Positions 48,228 to 59,169 of a stretch of DNA of 64,000 bases are shown piece by piece; the stretch's first letter is position 1, and every line of letters starts with the position of its first letter. Position numbers and translations under genes: made by a program. The DNA comes from Psychrobacter sp. LV10R520-6 (GTDB lineage Bacteria > Pseudomonadota > Gammaproteobacteria > Pseudomonadales > Moraxellaceae): positions 1,302,001-1,366,000 of the forward strand of contig NZ_LT900024.1 of assembly GCF_900182925.1 (NCBI RefSeq). The letters are read 5' to 3'. Under the pieces are notes generated by a model that saw only the letters and a list, made by a program, of their open reading frames with translations, had not been told where the DNA came from and did no database searches.

Positions 48228-49700
48228 TTAGTCGACTCGGTAGTTTGGTGCTTCTTTGGTAATTTGAACGTCATGGACATGCGATTCTTTCATGCCAGCC
48301 GAGGTGACTTTGATAAACTGAGGTTTGCTACGCATCTCTTCAATAGTCGCACAGCCAGTATAGCCCATTGACGAGCGCAAGCCGCCAACCAATTGGTTAA
48401 CGATACCTGCCACTGGACCTTTATAAGGAACGCGACCTTCGATGCCTTCTGGGACGAGTTTTTCGACCCCATCTTTGGCATCTTGGAAGTAGCGATCTGA
48501 TGAGCCGTTCTGACCTGACATTGCACCTAAGCTGCCCATACCGCGATAGGCTTTATAATAGCGGCCTTGGAACAGCTCAACTTCACCTGGCGCTTCTTCT
48601 GTCCCCGCCATTAGTGAACCGACCATGATGCACGAGGCGCCAGCAGCGATAGCTTTTGCCATATCTCCTGAATAGCGAATGCCGCCATCAGCAATCAGTG
48701 GAATGCTGTCTTGTAACGCACTAGCTACGCTATCGATAGCTGATATTTGTGGCACACCAATACCAGCGATAATACGGGTAGTACAAATAGATCCTGGACC
48801 GATACCAACTTTAACGGCATCAGCACCAGCGTCACGTAAGGCTTTTGCCGCATCACCCGTTGCGATATTGCCACCGATGACTTGAACATGTGGAAAGTTC
48901 TTCTTAATCCAAGATACTTTATCAATCACACCTTTTGAATGTCCGTGCGCCGTATCAACAACAATAACATCTACGTCAGCAGCGATTAACGCTTCAACGC
49001 GCGCTTGGGTGTCTGCGCCAGTACCGACGGCCGCGCCAACACGCAAGCGACCATGATCATCTTTACAAGCATTTGGGTTGTTTTCAGCTTTAGCAAAGTC
49101 GTTAACGGTAATCAGACCGCGCAGACGAAAGTCGTCATCAATAACGATGACTTTTTCGATACGGTGTTCATGCAGTAGTTTCTTAATATTCTCGTTGCTT
49201 TCACCTTCATGAACGGTGACCAGCTGTTCTTTTGGGGTCATGATATGGCTGACCGGTAATGATAAATTGGTTTCAAAACGCCAGTCACGATGGGTAACAA
49301 TACCGACAACTTTATCAGTACCTTTCTCTACTACAGGCACACCTGAGATATTATTATCTTGGGTCAATCTTAATAGCTCACCAATAGTCATCTCTGGATG
49401 GACAGTGATAGGATCAACTACTGTACCCGCTTCGAATTTTTTGACGCGGCGCACTTGAGTAGCTTGCTTATCGATATCCATGCTTTTATGCAAGATGCCC
49501 AACCCACCTAACTGTGCCATAGTAATGGCCATTTCAGACTCAGTAACCGTATCCATAGCAGCAGAAATTAGCGGTAAATTCAAGGTGATACTTTTAGTCA
49601 GGCGAGTAGACAGATCGGCCGTTTTTGGCAGAACTTCAGAATAGGCTGGTAACAATAAAACGTCATCAAAGGTGAAGGCTTCATGGACAATACGTAACAT
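48228..49700 (-). CDS. guaB: IMP dehydrogenase
   Basis: Rate-limiting step of guanine nucleotide synthesis: IMP to XMP with NAD. The 490-residue TIM barrel is interrupted by two CBS domains (about residues 93-205). The catalytic Cys lies in [13 protein letters not shown], and the IMP site in [11 protein letters not shown] and RGMGSLGAM. The length is normal for the bacterial enzyme. AGGGG stands five bases before the ATG. guaA is not in this window. Confidence 0.97.
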   Translation of the reverse strand: MLRIVHEAFTFDDVLLLPAYSEVLPKTADLSTRLTKSITLNLPLISAAMDTVTESEMAITMAQLGGLGILHKSMDIDKQATQVRRVKKFEAGTVVDPITVHPEMTIGELLRLTQDNNISGVPVVEKGTDKVVGIVTHRDWRFETNLSLPVSHIMTPKEQLVTVHEGESNENIKKLLHEHRIEKVIVIDDDFRLRGLITVNDFAKAENNPNACKDDHGRLRVGAAVGTGADTQARVEALIAADVDVIVVDTAHGHSKGVIDKVSWIKKNFPHVQVIGGNIATGDAAKALRDAGADAVKVGIGPGSICTTRIIAGIGVPQISAIDSVASALQDSIPLIADGGIRYSGDMAKAIAAGASCIMVGSLMAGTEEAPGEVELFQGRYYKAYRGMGSLGAMSGQNGSSDRYFQDAKDGVEKLVPEGIEGRVPYKGPVAGIVNQLVGGLRSSMGYTGCATIEEMRSKPQFIKVTSAGMKESHVHDVQITKEAPNYRVD

Positions 49701-50082
49701 ACATACCCCTAGCGGTGGTTATTTTGATGGGTGGGAGCTCAGTATTAAGGACCTCAATTAACAGTATGGCAGTCAGCAAACGCTAAATACAGATTCTAGG
49801 TATAGGCGCTTACTAGAGTCAAAGGCTGTTTCAATGAGTGATCAGTAATGCGGTAATGCAAATGTAGCATCGACCGCTTCTTAATGACTCAGTTATCCCT
49901 TAAAAATAACGCCATATTATAACAAATAAGCCCGCCTCTCGCATAATAGTTTTGTCAGCTTACTTTACAACGGCGTGCCTGTATTCCAATATTGTATACT
50001 CAACTGACACTCAAATAAGCAAAATTTATAATTTGTGCTACTAAAACAACTTTTGGGATAATGACCATTAAAAATGTATCTA
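49701..50082. other. guaB upstream region
   Basis: About 380 AT-rich bases between the MscS gene and guaB, both leftward. No gene or clear hairpin was found; it should contain the guaB promoter. Confidence 0.5.
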
Positions 50083-52092
50083 TTAATGGCTGTCTTTAAA
50101 GGTAAAACGCTCCGTTGGCAGATACTCTTTTTGTTCCTGATGAATATAGCTGAGCATTTCCTCACGCACGCTGCTTGCTAATACCCAAGCATTGTAAGGG
50201 CTATTTGCGGCCTGACTGCCCCTTATTTTGATACTATTTTCACTGACTGATACTACAAATAGCTCAGGCTCCGACTTCCCATCCCATAACTCGTTCGCCT
50301 TGACCACTTCAATATATTTTTGGCGTATAGTGTCGATATCAGCACCATAATCAAGATGTAAATACACCACACCAGTTTGGTGCGATTCGGTATGCGACCA
50401 GTTTTCTATGATTTCGGTAATAAGATAGCGCATCGGGACAATTAAGCGCCGCTCATCCCAGGTTTTTAGCACCGCATAGGTATAGCGTAAATCTTCGATA
50501 GTGCTCCAATGACCTTCCATCATCACTGTATCACCAATGCGTACTGGCTGGGTGATTGCCACCTGTATACCCGCGATAATATTGCCCAAGCTAGGCTGCG
50601 CGGCAATACCAATAACCACACCAGCAATACCTGCTGAGGTCAATAAGGTCTTACCAAGCCCATCAATATTGGTAAATTCACTGAGGCCAATCCAAATACT
50701 GCCCAGAATCATCACAAAGATAAACATGCGCCGAAATACTGATACATAAGTACGGCGGCGGCGTCCTTTATCGAAGTTCTCTTCACTTAAATTCTCAATT
50801 TGTAAATCTTGATAGCGATTGGCAAAAAAGTTGATGACTCGTATTCCGAGCCACAGCGCGCTGAATACCAAGCCAATCCAAATAATCGGACGGGTGGAGG
50901 ACGCCACGGCATCTAAATAAGGAAAGCCACCGGAGACTAGAGTGAATACTAAAGAAAAACTGATGGTAAACGTCAACGGCACGGTCAACTTACTGACCAA
51001 GTCCGCCACACTATTACTACTACCAACATCGATAGTGTATCTTTTGTCGGCTGCAAACCGGTTGATAATTTTTTCGGTTCCTGTACTCAGGAACCAACCC
51101 ACGCCCATAGTAAATGAGAAAAATAAAACGAGCGCTAAAAACTCCCATACTGCAATACTAAAAAACCGTAGCCCCATCCAAGTAGGTAAATAACGCTCAA
51201 ACTGCGTGGGTTGATATTGATCATAAAGACTGTCGATATTACCGACCGTTTGCTCAGAAAACACCCAAATTGGCGCATTATCCTCAACTCGCACACGTTG
51301 TAAATACATAGGTACACGGCGCTCACGGTATTCCATGTATCCGAGCTGAATAGAACGTCTGGGAATGCCTGTCACGCTATTATTACTACCAAGAGGTGGT
51401 TCAATCAAACCATCGGGACGATCGGGCAACTTATCAAAGACATACAGCTTTTTTTTGGTTAATAAAAAATCTAAACGCTTGGATAACTCAAGTGAGCGAC
51501 TAAGCTGCACATCGCTATCAATCAAATTCATATTTAGCGCATAAGCGGCCAAATCAAACTGTTGCTTCATAATGGCCGACTGAAAAAACTCCAAAGTGGC
51601 CAGTGGCGTTGATAAGTTAGGCGGCTTAGACAATGACGGTAACCCACTGTTGAGAGCGTCTAGCGGATAGTAGCTTTCATTGTATTCTCCTGTTAGGCTC
51701 GCCTCCCCTTGCAAATGCCCTGCTTGCTGCACAGCCGTTTGTTCAGTAGGGTTAATCGTTTCACGAGCTATTTCAGAGAGATCAATATTTTTATTTTTGA
51801 TAGTCTCAATCTTCTGGGCGGCGTAATCAGCCAAGTTATCTGGCTCATATTTGGTTTGTGCTGACGGATTGCGCTCCTCATTGTCATTGGCGGCAGCATG
51901 GGCAGGAATGTAAAGCAAACTAAGCAACATGACTAAGAAGCCAATCAATAACTTGACGCCATTGCTATTAGCCTTATTAATAAGATTATTAATGTGGCAA
52001 GCATACAGGTTATTATCCGCTGCTTTTAATTCACGATGATAAGTACAGGGATGACCAGTTTTAGTATTGATAAGCTTACGGTGGGTTTTCAT
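50083..52092 (-). CDS. MscS family mechanosensitive channel
   Basis: A 669-residue membrane protein that should open under membrane tension to release solutes during osmotic downshock. A hydrophobic segment ending in AHA (about residues 45-67) looks like a signal peptide after an unusually long charged leader, and a periplasmic region follows. Membrane segments occur from about residue 310, then the MscS pore and beta domain (LLTSAGIAGVVIGIAAQPSL, QVAITQPVRIGDTVMMEG). It is larger than E. coli MscS. The ATG at 52092 has no ribosome site; an internal start nearer the signal segment is possible. Confidence 0.88.
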   Translation of the reverse strand: MKTHRKLINTKTGHPCTYHRELKAADNNLYACHINNLINKANSNGVKLLIGFLVMLLSLLYIPAHAAANDNEERNPSAQTKYEPDNLADYAAQKIETIKNKNIDLSEIARETINPTEQTAVQQAGHLQGEASLTGEYNESYYPLDALNSGLPSLSKPPNLSTPLATLEFFQSAIMKQQFDLAAYALNMNLIDSDVQLSRSLELSKRLDFLLTKKKLYVFDKLPDRPDGLIEPPLGSNNSVTGIPRRSIQLGYMEYRERRVPMYLQRVRVEDNAPIWVFSEQTVGNIDSLYDQYQPTQFERYLPTWMGLRFFSIAVWEFLALVLFFSFTMGVGWFLSTGTEKIINRFAADKRYTIDVGSSNSVADLVSKLTVPLTFTISFSLVFTLVSGGFPYLDAVASSTRPIIWIGLVFSALWLGIRVINFFANRYQDLQIENLSEENFDKGRRRRTYVSVFRRMFIFVMILGSIWIGLSEFTNIDGLGKTLLTSAGIAGVVIGIAAQPSLGNIIAGIQVAITQPVRIGDTVMMEGHWSTIEDLRYTYAVLKTWDERRLIVPMRYLITEIIENWSHTESHQTGVVYLHLDYGADIDTIRQKYIEVVKANELWDGKSEPELFVVSVSENSIKIRGSQAANSPYNAWVLASSVREEMLSYIHQEQKEYLPTERFTFKDSH

Positions 52093-52141
52093 AGCATTGA
52101 ATTTATTGACCTGGATGTTAATCCAATTTAAAACAGTCCGT

Positions 52142-52168
52142 AAAAAAAAGCCAGCGTAAGCTGACTTA
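52142..52168 (-). terminator. Rho-independent terminator of cysS
   Basis: An eight-base stem AAGTCAGC/GCTGGCTT (minus strand, one wobble), a four-base loop and at least six T, about 80 bases after the cysS stop. Confidence 0.85.
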
Positions 52169-52247
52169 ATTTATTAGTGTCCGTATTTAATATGAAGTAT
52201 TCGTATTTAATAGTGAAAAATAGCTTTTACAATCACGATAACAACCT

Positions 52248-53726
52248 TTAACCACGACGCCACGTAGTACCAGTGCGACTGTCTTCAAGCTCAATACTGG
52301 CCTCTTTTAGCAGCACCCGAATCTCGTCGGCACGAGCAAAGTTTTTATTGGTTTTGGCATCGGCCCGTTCAATGATCAAATTATCAATATCAGAATCACT
52401 AAAGCCTGAATCCTGCTCATCACCGATAACGGCTTGTAAAAACTGCTGCACCGGCTGCTGTAATATATTGAGTACCTGTGCCAGAGCTTTTAACCGCTGC
52501 GCCAATTGCCATGCACTTTCCACGTTTTCTGCTTTAATAGCTTTGTTGATATCGCGTGCCAGCTCAAATAAGACACTGATAGCAGCTGAGCTATTAAAAT
52601 CATCATTCATACCGGCAATAAAGTCTTGCCCTGCGGCGCTGGCATAAGCAGTATTAATAACAGTATTGTTAAGAGCAGTATCATTAATCGTTAAGGTCTC
52701 ACCTTTTTGCTGCTCAGCTATTTTTAGAGCATGGTATAATCTACTTAGGCTATTATGTGCTTCATCTAGTGATACATCTGAGAAATTTACTTGGCTGCGA
52801 TAATGGCTGGATAGTAAAAAGTAACGTACGGTTTCAGGGTGGTATTTTGCCATTACATCGCGAATGGTAAAGAAGTTACCCAAAGACTTGGACATCTTTT
52901 CGCCATCGACGTTGATAAAGCCCACATGCATCCAATTACGTGCATATTCGCAACCCGTACTGGCCTCAGACTGGGCAATCTCATTCTCGTGATGCGGAAA
53001 CTGTAAATCATGACCGCCACCATGAATATCAAAGGTATTGCCCAAGCATTTGGTCGACATCGCTGAACACTCGATATGCCAGCCAGGACGACCTTGACCC
53101 CAAGGTGACGCCCATTGCGGCTCGTCAGGTTTAGCTGCTTTCCATAAGACAAAGTCAAATGGATTGCGCTTAACGGTTTCAACCTCTACCCGCGAGCCGG
53201 CTTGCATCTCATCTAAGTTGCGCTTGGACAATTTGCCATAGTCAGCAAAGCTATCGACGGCATAATAGACATCGCCATTATCAGCAGGATAGGCATAATC
53301 ACCGGTGACTAGGGTCTCAATCATCTGCTGCATCTCATCAATATGATCAGTCGCGCGTGGTTCCGCATCAGGGGTTAAGCAACCAAGAGCAGCGGCGTCT
53401 TCATGCATCGCTTCGATAAAACGCTGAGTTAGTACGCTAATATCCTCGCCATTTTCTGCGGCACGAGTGATGATTTTGTCATCGATATCGGTAATATTAC
53501 GGATATAATTGACCTCATAACCCAACTGCGTGAGCCAACGTACGGCCAAATCAAAAGCAACCAGCACTCGCGCATGACCAATATGACAATAATCATAAAC
53601 GGTCATGCCGCACACATACATGCCCACCTTGCCGGCGTTGAGCGGTGTGAACGTCTGCTTACTTCCTGTCATCGAATCATAAATGGACAGCTGCGACATG
53701 GCATCGGCAAGAGGTGTGGTCATCAT
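52248..53726 (-). CDS. cysS: Cysteinyl-tRNA synthetase
   Basis: Class I synthetase that charges tRNA-Cys. Motifs: [22 protein letters not shown] (zinc Cys and the HIGH-type signature), [29 protein letters not shown] (zinc ligands) and [11 protein letters not shown]. The protein is 492 residues, slightly long because of linker insertions in the C-terminal region. The ATG at 53726 is preferred: AAGG lies seven bases before it, and the longer frame to 53774 adds only a hydrophobic, AT-derived stretch. Confidence 0.96.
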   Translation of the reverse strand: MMTTPLADAMSQLSIYDSMTGSKQTFTPLNAGKVGMYVCGMTVYDYCHIGHARVLVAFDLAVRWLTQLGYEVNYIRNITDIDDKIITRAAENGEDISVLTQRFIEAMHEDAAALGCLTPDAEPRATDHIDEMQQMIETLVTGDYAYPADNGDVYYAVDSFADYGKLSKRNLDEMQAGSRVEVETVKRNPFDFVLWKAAKPDEPQWASPWGQGRPGWHIECSAMSTKCLGNTFDIHGGGHDLQFPHHENEIAQSEASTGCEYARNWMHVGFINVDGEKMSKSLGNFFTIRDVMAKYHPETVRYFLLSSHYRSQVNFSDVSLDEAHNSLSRLYHALKIAEQQKGETLTINDTALNNTVINTAYASAAGQDFIAGMNDDFNSSAAISVLFELARDINKAIKAENVESAWQLAQRLKALAQVLNILQQPVQQFLQAVIGDEQDSGFSDSDIDNLIIERADAKTNKNFARADEIRVLLKEASIELEDSRTGTTWRRG

Positions 53727-54017
53727 AAAATAGCCTTGTAAGTAAAAAATTATTAATAACAATATTAATAGCAATAAAAAGTAAAGTATTCGAAGTTTGC
53801 TATAACATCGTCAATCAGACAATATTTGCGCCAACTTATTAATGGCTTAATAGCCGACACCCTATTTTAACAAAAATCTATCTTAGCGAAAACAGCCGTA
53901 AAATACTACAATGGTCCTACCAATCGTAAGTGCTCACTTATAAATACTGAATGCTAACCACTTATCTTTCTACATAAGCCGCACTATAAATAACTGTAAA
54001 ACAAATAAGGAATAATA

Positions 54018-54695
54018 ATGGGCAATCGCTTAACTAAAATATATACCCGTACCGGAGACGATGGCAGCACCGGTCTGGCCGATGGTAGCCGCGTCAGTAA
54101 GGCTGATAATTTATTCAGCGTGATGGGTGATATTGATGAGCTTAACTCGCATATCGGCCTGGTACGTGCCCACTTTGCACAAGCGGTAGCAGCAGCGGAT
54201 AACAATGCACAACCGTTACCTGACCGTCTACAACAACAAGATGGGCAGCCAGCAGGCGCTGATTTTACCCAAGCATTGGTTATTATTCAGCATTTATTAT
54301 TTAACATCGGCGGTGAGCTTGCGATGCCAGAATATGAAGCGGTGCACGCCAGCCATATAGAATGGTTGGAGCAGCAGATCGATGCCATGAATACCACTTT
54401 GCCGCCTTTAAAAGATTTTATCTTACCGACAGGCTCAGTGCTAGTCAGCCAACTACACGTCGCACGTTGTGTCTGCCGCCGTGCCGAACGTCAAGCGGTG
54501 TTGTTACAGCAACAACGCCCAGAGGCGATCCGTAGTACCGCAGTAAGCTTAGTCAACCGCTTATCTGACTGGTTGTTTGTAGCGGCGCGATTCTGTACTG
54601 ACCCTGAACAGGTCTCTGAAGTATTATGGGACAGCAAAGTTTTGCAAGATTTTGTAGATACTGATGCAGATACTAGTGCGGATACTAAAAAATAA
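54018..54695 (+). CDS. pduO: Cob(I)alamin adenosyltransferase, PduO type
   Basis: Makes adenosylcobalamin from cob(I)alamin and ATP. The 225-residue protein starts with the ATP-binding TKIYTRTGDDGSTGLADGSRVSKAD and has VARCVCRRAERQAV, in which the Arg pair binds ATP, and a NRLSDWLFVAARF segment. An insertion (about residues 65-85, rich in Gln/Asp) is not in the usual fold. AAGGA stands about seven bases before the ATG. No other cobalamin gene is adjacent; it may serve salvage. Confidence 0.93.
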   Translation: MGNRLTKIYTRTGDDGSTGLADGSRVSKADNLFSVMGDIDELNSHIGLVRAHFAQAVAAADNNAQPLPDRLQQQDGQPAGADFTQALVIIQHLLFNIGGELAMPEYEAVHASHIEWLEQQIDAMNTTLPPLKDFILPTGSVLVSQLHVARCVCRRAERQAVLLQQQRPEAIRSTAVSLVNRLSDWLFVAARFCTDPEQVSEVLWDSKVLQDFVDTDADTSADTKK

Positions 54696-54721
54696 CGGGC
54701 TAAAACTCACTCATTTGAATG

Positions 54722-54764
54722 TGAAACGCTCACAGCCTTGATAAGGGTGCGGGCGTTTTGTTTT
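54722..54764 (+). terminator. Probable terminator after pduO
   Basis: AAACGC pairs with GCGTTT around an inner CCTT/AAGG stem, and T-rich sequence follows. It lies between two converging genes. Confidence 0.55.
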
Positions 54765-54818
54765 TATACCATTTTTTAAATCAAAATTAGGTTTTTAGAT
54801 CAAAAGCAGACTAAGTAT

Positions 54819-55775
54819 TTAGTAAGTGGCGCTCTCATCTTCGATGATCACCATATCAATACTGTCATCTTTAGGAACAGATGCTGGTGCTGCAGGCGTA
54901 GCTGGTATTTTAGCATCAGTACTCGGCGTCACAGCATTTTGAGGTTCGCTCGGACTGCTGCTTTGATTGTTGCCTTGATTAATAGTAGGCGGCGTTGCAG
55001 GCTGAGCAGGTGCAGATGGCGTCGCAGGTTTAGGCTGACGAATAGTCTGGTTTTCGTTGTTATTCTGAGCAGCTTCACGGCGACGTTCAGCTTCTTGAGC
55101 TGAGCGCTGCGCCCGCTGGCTATCCATAGCGGACTTCAGTACTGAGCCTGCCATGACATCTGATACTACCGTAATCAGTGCGGGCTGTCCGGCAATACGT
55201 ATTCCTACTTGACCACCTTGGGTGCCAACGACATAAGTAAAGGTGTCATCAACGAGCATATTATTATTAATACGGATGTTGTCTTGGGCTAGGCGAGTCT
55301 GTAGGCTGGGCTGATTGTTCGCTGCCTGTACTTGACTGGCTTGATACAAGTCTTCACTAGGCAAAGTCATGCTAACGCTCGCTTGGCAAGTCGTTAATCC
55401 ATTGGTATTGGCTTCTTGTAGTACTGCCGCATTTTGCACATCGATTAAGATGCCGTTTATTTTGCTACTAACAATAGCACTGCTTAGGCTAATTTCTGCC
55501 TCATTAGCATAGCTGGCAGCTAAAATTTGCGCTTGCTGATTGAGTGTGTTGCTGAGAGCATTTTTTAGGCGATCTTGTACCATTGGGTCATCACAATTGA
55601 TGGCAGGCGCTACCGCACTATCATTAGCGATCGGCTGCTCGATGGTGGCATCTGCAGTTTCAATGCTATCCTCTGCATCATCTGAGCGGCTACACCCGGC
55701 AACGGCTATGCCACATATCAGACTGACACCAGCCACTTGTGGCCATTTGATCCATTTTTTATTCGCTGCGCTCAT
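54819..55775 (-). CDS. Hypothetical lipoprotein with a low-complexity C-terminus
   Basis: A 318-residue protein with a lipoprotein signal: WPQVAGVSLICGIAVAGC gives a lipobox with Cys28. The central part (about residues 50-200) is beta-rich with no family I recognise. The last third is a Pro/Ala/Gln/Asn-rich tail. A TTG at 55781 is closer to the GGGAG site, but I prefer the ATG at 55775. It converges on pduO. Function unknown; export to the envelope is predicted from the signal. Confidence 0.72.
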   Translation of the reverse strand: MSAANKKWIKWPQVAGVSLICGIAVAGCSRSDDAEDSIETADATIEQPIANDSAVAPAINCDDPMVQDRLKNALSNTLNQQAQILAASYANEAEISLSSAIVSSKINGILIDVQNAAVLQEANTNGLTTCQASVSMTLPSEDLYQASQVQAANNQPSLQTRLAQDNIRINNNMLVDDTFTYVVGTQGGQVGIRIAGQPALITVVSDVMAGSVLKSAMDSQRAQRSAQEAERRREAAQNNNENQTIRQPKPATPSAPAQPATPPTINQGNNQSSSPSEPQNAVTPSTDAKIPATPAAPASVPKDDSIDMVIIEDESATY

Positions 55776-56173
55776 ACTCAATTTGCTCCCGATTTACTTA
55801 TACTTACCACTGTCGGCGGACAGTATTTGCCATTCATACCGCAACAATAGCCGTGATAGCTTTGAAAATCACGTTATTATACGGGGTTTGAATGAGATGG
55901 TCATTAGTGTAGCCCATTGACATACAAATAAAATCTATCAATGACCCCAAAACCTGTCTTTAGTTGCAAAAACATAACAAACCTCAGGGTAGAAGTTGCT
56001 TATAACGACACAATCAATAGTTAAGCTTGTTACTTAGCCTTTGAACTTGCTATTAAATGCTCAAGCCAATGCTAAATAACCCATAACTACGTACATTTTC
56101 CACAAAAAATTATAAAATGATTCTTATAAAATACATTAAAAATATTAAATAAAACTGTCGATAATAATAGCCT
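55776..56173. other. Intergenic region upstream of the lipoprotein and GDPD genes
   Basis: About 400 AT-rich bases between two divergent genes, expected to contain both promoters. No gene or strong repeat was seen. Confidence 0.5.
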
Positions 56174-57049
56174 ATGATAAATTTTAAAAACACTCGTCTC
56201 GTTGGTCATCGCGGCGCTCGCAGTGAAGTGCTAGAGAACACCTTATCCGGTTTTCAACACGCGCAACGTTTACAACCGCGCGGCTTGGCGGGGATCGAGT
56301 TTGATGTACAGCTGACTTCTGACGGGCATTTAGTCATTTTTCATGATGAGACTCTACAGCGGTTATGCGGTCTACCATCCCGTATTGATCAGCTTAACCT
56401 TATTGAGATTCAGCGTCACCTGCAGTCGGGCCATCAAATCATTACCTTAGATAAGTTATCGCAGGCACTGAGCGCCTCTGCTGACAGACCATCCGTTTTA
56501 AACTCATCCGCTTCAAAACTGTTGTCAACAGCACAGAAGCGCGCGCAGAACAATTTATTAGGTCTGCCTAATTTTCCCTCTTTTACTGAGACCACCGCTT
56601 TAAAATTACCAGCCAATACCTTGACTCAGTTCACTCATATTGAGTTGGAGATAAAAACCCACAACCGCACTGACTATCCAAAATTAATTAAAGCGTTGAA
56701 GCGCTACTTAATAGACAGTCCACTTGCCGGCCTACCTATTGTACTCACCAGCTTCGATGTGCAACTCCTCGCTCAGCTACAACGCGATAAATTATTGACT
56801 CATATCCCGCGTGGCTTGCTGGCACGCACACCAGAATTATTGGTGACCGCACCCAATACCGCATTGCAACTTGGCTGTACCCAGCTTGGTATCTATTATC
56901 TGCTACTTAGTCAGTCAGTGATTCAGCATTGTCATCGTTATGGTTTGCCAGTAAGTGCATGGACGGTCAATGATATTGAAGTGATTAAACAACTGGTAAA
57001 GTGGCAAGTCGATGTGATTATCACTGATATTCCAAGCCAGTTATTATAG
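56174..57049 (+). CDS. Glycerophosphodiester phosphodiesterase
   Basis: Hydrolyses glycerophosphodiesters from phospholipid breakdown to glycerol-3-phosphate and an alcohol. The 291-residue TIM barrel has the catalytic GHRGARSEVLENTLSGF, IEFDVQLTSDGHLVIFHDETL and HIELEIKTHN motifs, with the His and Glu/Asp residues of the family, and ends with TVNDIEVIKQLVKWQVD. There is no signal peptide, so it is probably cytoplasmic (UgpQ-like). A roughly 40-residue insertion lies in the middle (about residues 95-130). Confidence 0.93.
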   Translation: MINFKNTRLVGHRGARSEVLENTLSGFQHAQRLQPRGLAGIEFDVQLTSDGHLVIFHDETLQRLCGLPSRIDQLNLIEIQRHLQSGHQIITLDKLSQALSASADRPSVLNSSASKLLSTAQKRAQNNLLGLPNFPSFTETTALKLPANTLTQFTHIELEIKTHNRTDYPKLIKALKRYLIDSPLAGLPIVLTSFDVQLLAQLQRDKLLTHIPRGLLARTPELLVTAPNTALQLGCTQLGIYYLLLSQSVIQHCHRYGLPVSAWTVNDIEVIKQLVKWQVDVIITDIPSQLL

Positions 57050-57417
57050 ATACTTGATTATGATAGTTTCTTATCTGATAACTGCTTGTTAGTGATCAAT
57101 TAGTAATGGCAAGCGTTTAATTCTTTCGATTAACAGCTATTGATGATCGTCAAATTATGACAGACAAACCAATAATTATTACTATGCTAAAGATCTTATA
57201 TTTACTCCTCAATATAGTCTTAAAAAACCAACATATTCCCAATGTTACTTACACTTTTGCCTAATGCCTGATAGGTAATAAGATATTTACGGAAATATAT
57301 TCTATAATCCATACAAGTTATTGTTATTTAGCAATATTTTTATAGTGTATAGGTGTTCACTTTAGTATCTTTTTACTGTAATATAGAGGCTTAAATTAAT
57401 ACCGTTAGGGATATTAT
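57050..57417. other. Upstream region of the desaturase gene
   Basis: About 370 very AT-rich bases with no gene. A cold-responsive promoter or leader is plausible given the gene that follows, but I see no defined motif. Confidence 0.4.
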
Positions 57418-58830
57418 ATGATTGCAAAAAAAGCACTTGGCTTACCGCTTAAAGGCTTACGTTTCGCTATCAAATCTGGTAACACGCTGGTACAAAATGC
57501 CACCACTCAGGTGACGCGTTTTAAGACACGCTTCGATGTTAATAAATCGGATAGCGCACTTCATGGGGAGCGCGCTGCGACGAGTGGATATGTCAATAAT
57601 GCGTCTGCATCTAACAAGAATAGCGACGTGTCTATGAATGGGGCAATCGATATTCGGGAGCTCGAGTTCACAAAAGCGCCGATTAACTGGATACCAGCCG
57701 CACTTTTGGTAGCCACACCGATTGCTGCTGCAGTCATTACCCCCTGGTATCTAATGACTCATCAAGTCAGTGCACCCGTTTGGGGCGTATTTGGTGCGTT
57801 TATGGTATGGACAGGTATTAGTATTACCGCAGGCTATCATCGTCTGTTGTCGCATCGTGCCTATAAAGCACATCCGATAGTAAAAAACTTCCTTTTGCTT
57901 GGTTCTACACTAGCATTACAGGGATCAGCTTTTGATTGGGTTTCTGGTCACCGTAGCCATCACCGTCATGTTGATCACCGCTTAGACGATCCGTATTCAG
58001 CGCAGCGTGGCTTTTGGTTTAGCCACGTGGGTTGGATGCTACGCAACTATCCTAGCGGTAAGTTTGACTACAAGAACATCCCGGATTTGACCAAAGATAA
58101 AGTATTACAAATTCAGCATAAATATTATGGTCTTTGGGTATTGGCCACCAACGTTGGCTTAGTAGCTGCTATTGGTTGGCTGCTTGGTGATGTTTGGGGT
58201 ACCTTAGTGCTGGTCGGTTTGCTACGTTTGGTACTGACCCATCACTTTACCTTCTTTATTAACTCGTTATGTCATATGTTTGGCACGCGTCCTTATACTG
58301 ATACTAACAGTGCACGTGATAACTTTATGTTAGCGATCTTTACTTGGGGTGAGGGCTATCATAACTATCATCACTTCTTCCAATACGACTATCGTAACGG
58401 TGTGAAATGGTGGCAATATGATCCAACCAAATGGTTAATTGCGGGACTATCAAAAGTAGGTTTAACCACTGAGCTACGCACTATTGATGATACGACTATC
58501 AAGCATGCTGAAGTGCAAATGCAGTTTAAAAAAGCACAGCAACAAATCGATACCGTTAATGCGGTTGGTCTTGATATTCCTCATGCGATGCAAAGCTTCC
58601 AAGATCGTATTAAGTTTGAATACGATGCCTTTACGCAGACCGTAGAAGAATGGCAAGCGCTAAAAGCAAAATCTGTTGAGCTTAAAAAGACTGAATTTGC
58701 AGATCGCTTACATGAAGCTGATGAAAAGCTTAAGCTTGAATATGCCAAGATTGAACAGAAAATCCTTGAGCATAACGATAACTTAAAAATAGCGTTTCGC
58801 TCTATTGGTCATAGCAGTAAAGCCGCTTAA
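57418..58830 (+). CDS. Membrane fatty acid (acyl-CoA delta-9 type) desaturase
   Basis: Introduces a double bond into fatty acyl chains, important for membrane fluidity in the cold. The 470-residue protein has all three histidine boxes of the delta-9 family in order: HRLLSHR (about residue 141), HRSHHRHVDH and EGYHNYHHFFQYDYRNG. Several membrane spans lie between them. A long N-terminal leader (about 85 residues) and a coiled-coil-like C-terminal region rich in Glu/Lys extend the core. It is followed by a hairpin with a T run. Confidence 0.93.
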   Translation: MIAKKALGLPLKGLRFAIKSGNTLVQNATTQVTRFKTRFDVNKSDSALHGERAATSGYVNNASASNKNSDVSMNGAIDIRELEFTKAPINWIPAALLVATPIAAAVITPWYLMTHQVSAPVWGVFGAFMVWTGISITAGYHRLLSHRAYKAHPIVKNFLLLGSTLALQGSAFDWVSGHRSHHRHVDHRLDDPYSAQRGFWFSHVGWMLRNYPSGKFDYKNIPDLTKDKVLQIQHKYYGLWVLATNVGLVAAIGWLLGDVWGTLVLVGLLRLVLTHHFTFFINSLCHMFGTRPYTDTNSARDNFMLAIFTWGEGYHNYHHFFQYDYRNGVKWWQYDPTKWLIAGLSKVGLTTELRTIDDTTIKHAEVQMQFKKAQQQIDTVNAVGLDIPHAMQSFQDRIKFEYDAFTQTVEEWQALKAKSVELKKTEFADRLHEADEKLKLEYAKIEQKILEHNDNLKIAFRSIGHSSKAA

Positions 58831-58870
58831 AGCTATATATAGTCAACTGAACATCTTTATTATGACCTTT

Positions 58871-58909
58871 TTCCTTCCCCTTGTCTTTTATAGATAGGGG
58901 TTTTTTTTG
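58871..58909 (+). terminator. Terminator of the desaturase gene
   Basis: A short G-C-rich hairpin (CCCCT / AGGGG) with eight T directly after, about 45 bases past the stop. Confidence 0.6.
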
Positions 58910-59106
58910 TGCTTTATTTTCTTGCGTGCTGTTCGCAAGCGGGACAGAGACTACAAAAAACTCACTCCTGTAGCCCAGTAACCTCAGGTCGTTTTTAAAT
59001 TGGATTGACTAGAGCACAAGTTAAGCAAAAATAGATTACAAGACGCGGACAGAGCAAACAGGTGCAGCACTGATGCTATGCTATAGTGGTTTTATTACCT
59101 TCTTAT

Positions 59107-59160
59107 ATATCAATATTCATATCTCAACACTTGTATATCAATACTTATACTTCAATAGGA
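59107..59160. repeat. Degenerate 14-bp tandem repeat upstream of selO
   Basis: Consecutive 14-base units ATATCAATATTCAT, ATCTCAACACTTGT, ATATCAATACTTAT and a partial ACTTCAATAGGA end at the selO ribosome site. Similarity between units is about 60-85 percent by eye. Confidence 0.6.
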
Positions 59161-59169
59161 ATCGCTTAT

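Larger units (their letters stand above)
58831..59169. other. Region between the desaturase and selO
   Basis: Holds a terminator-like hairpin near 58871-58909 and a 14-bp degenerate repeat just before selO. No gene. Confidence 0.5.
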
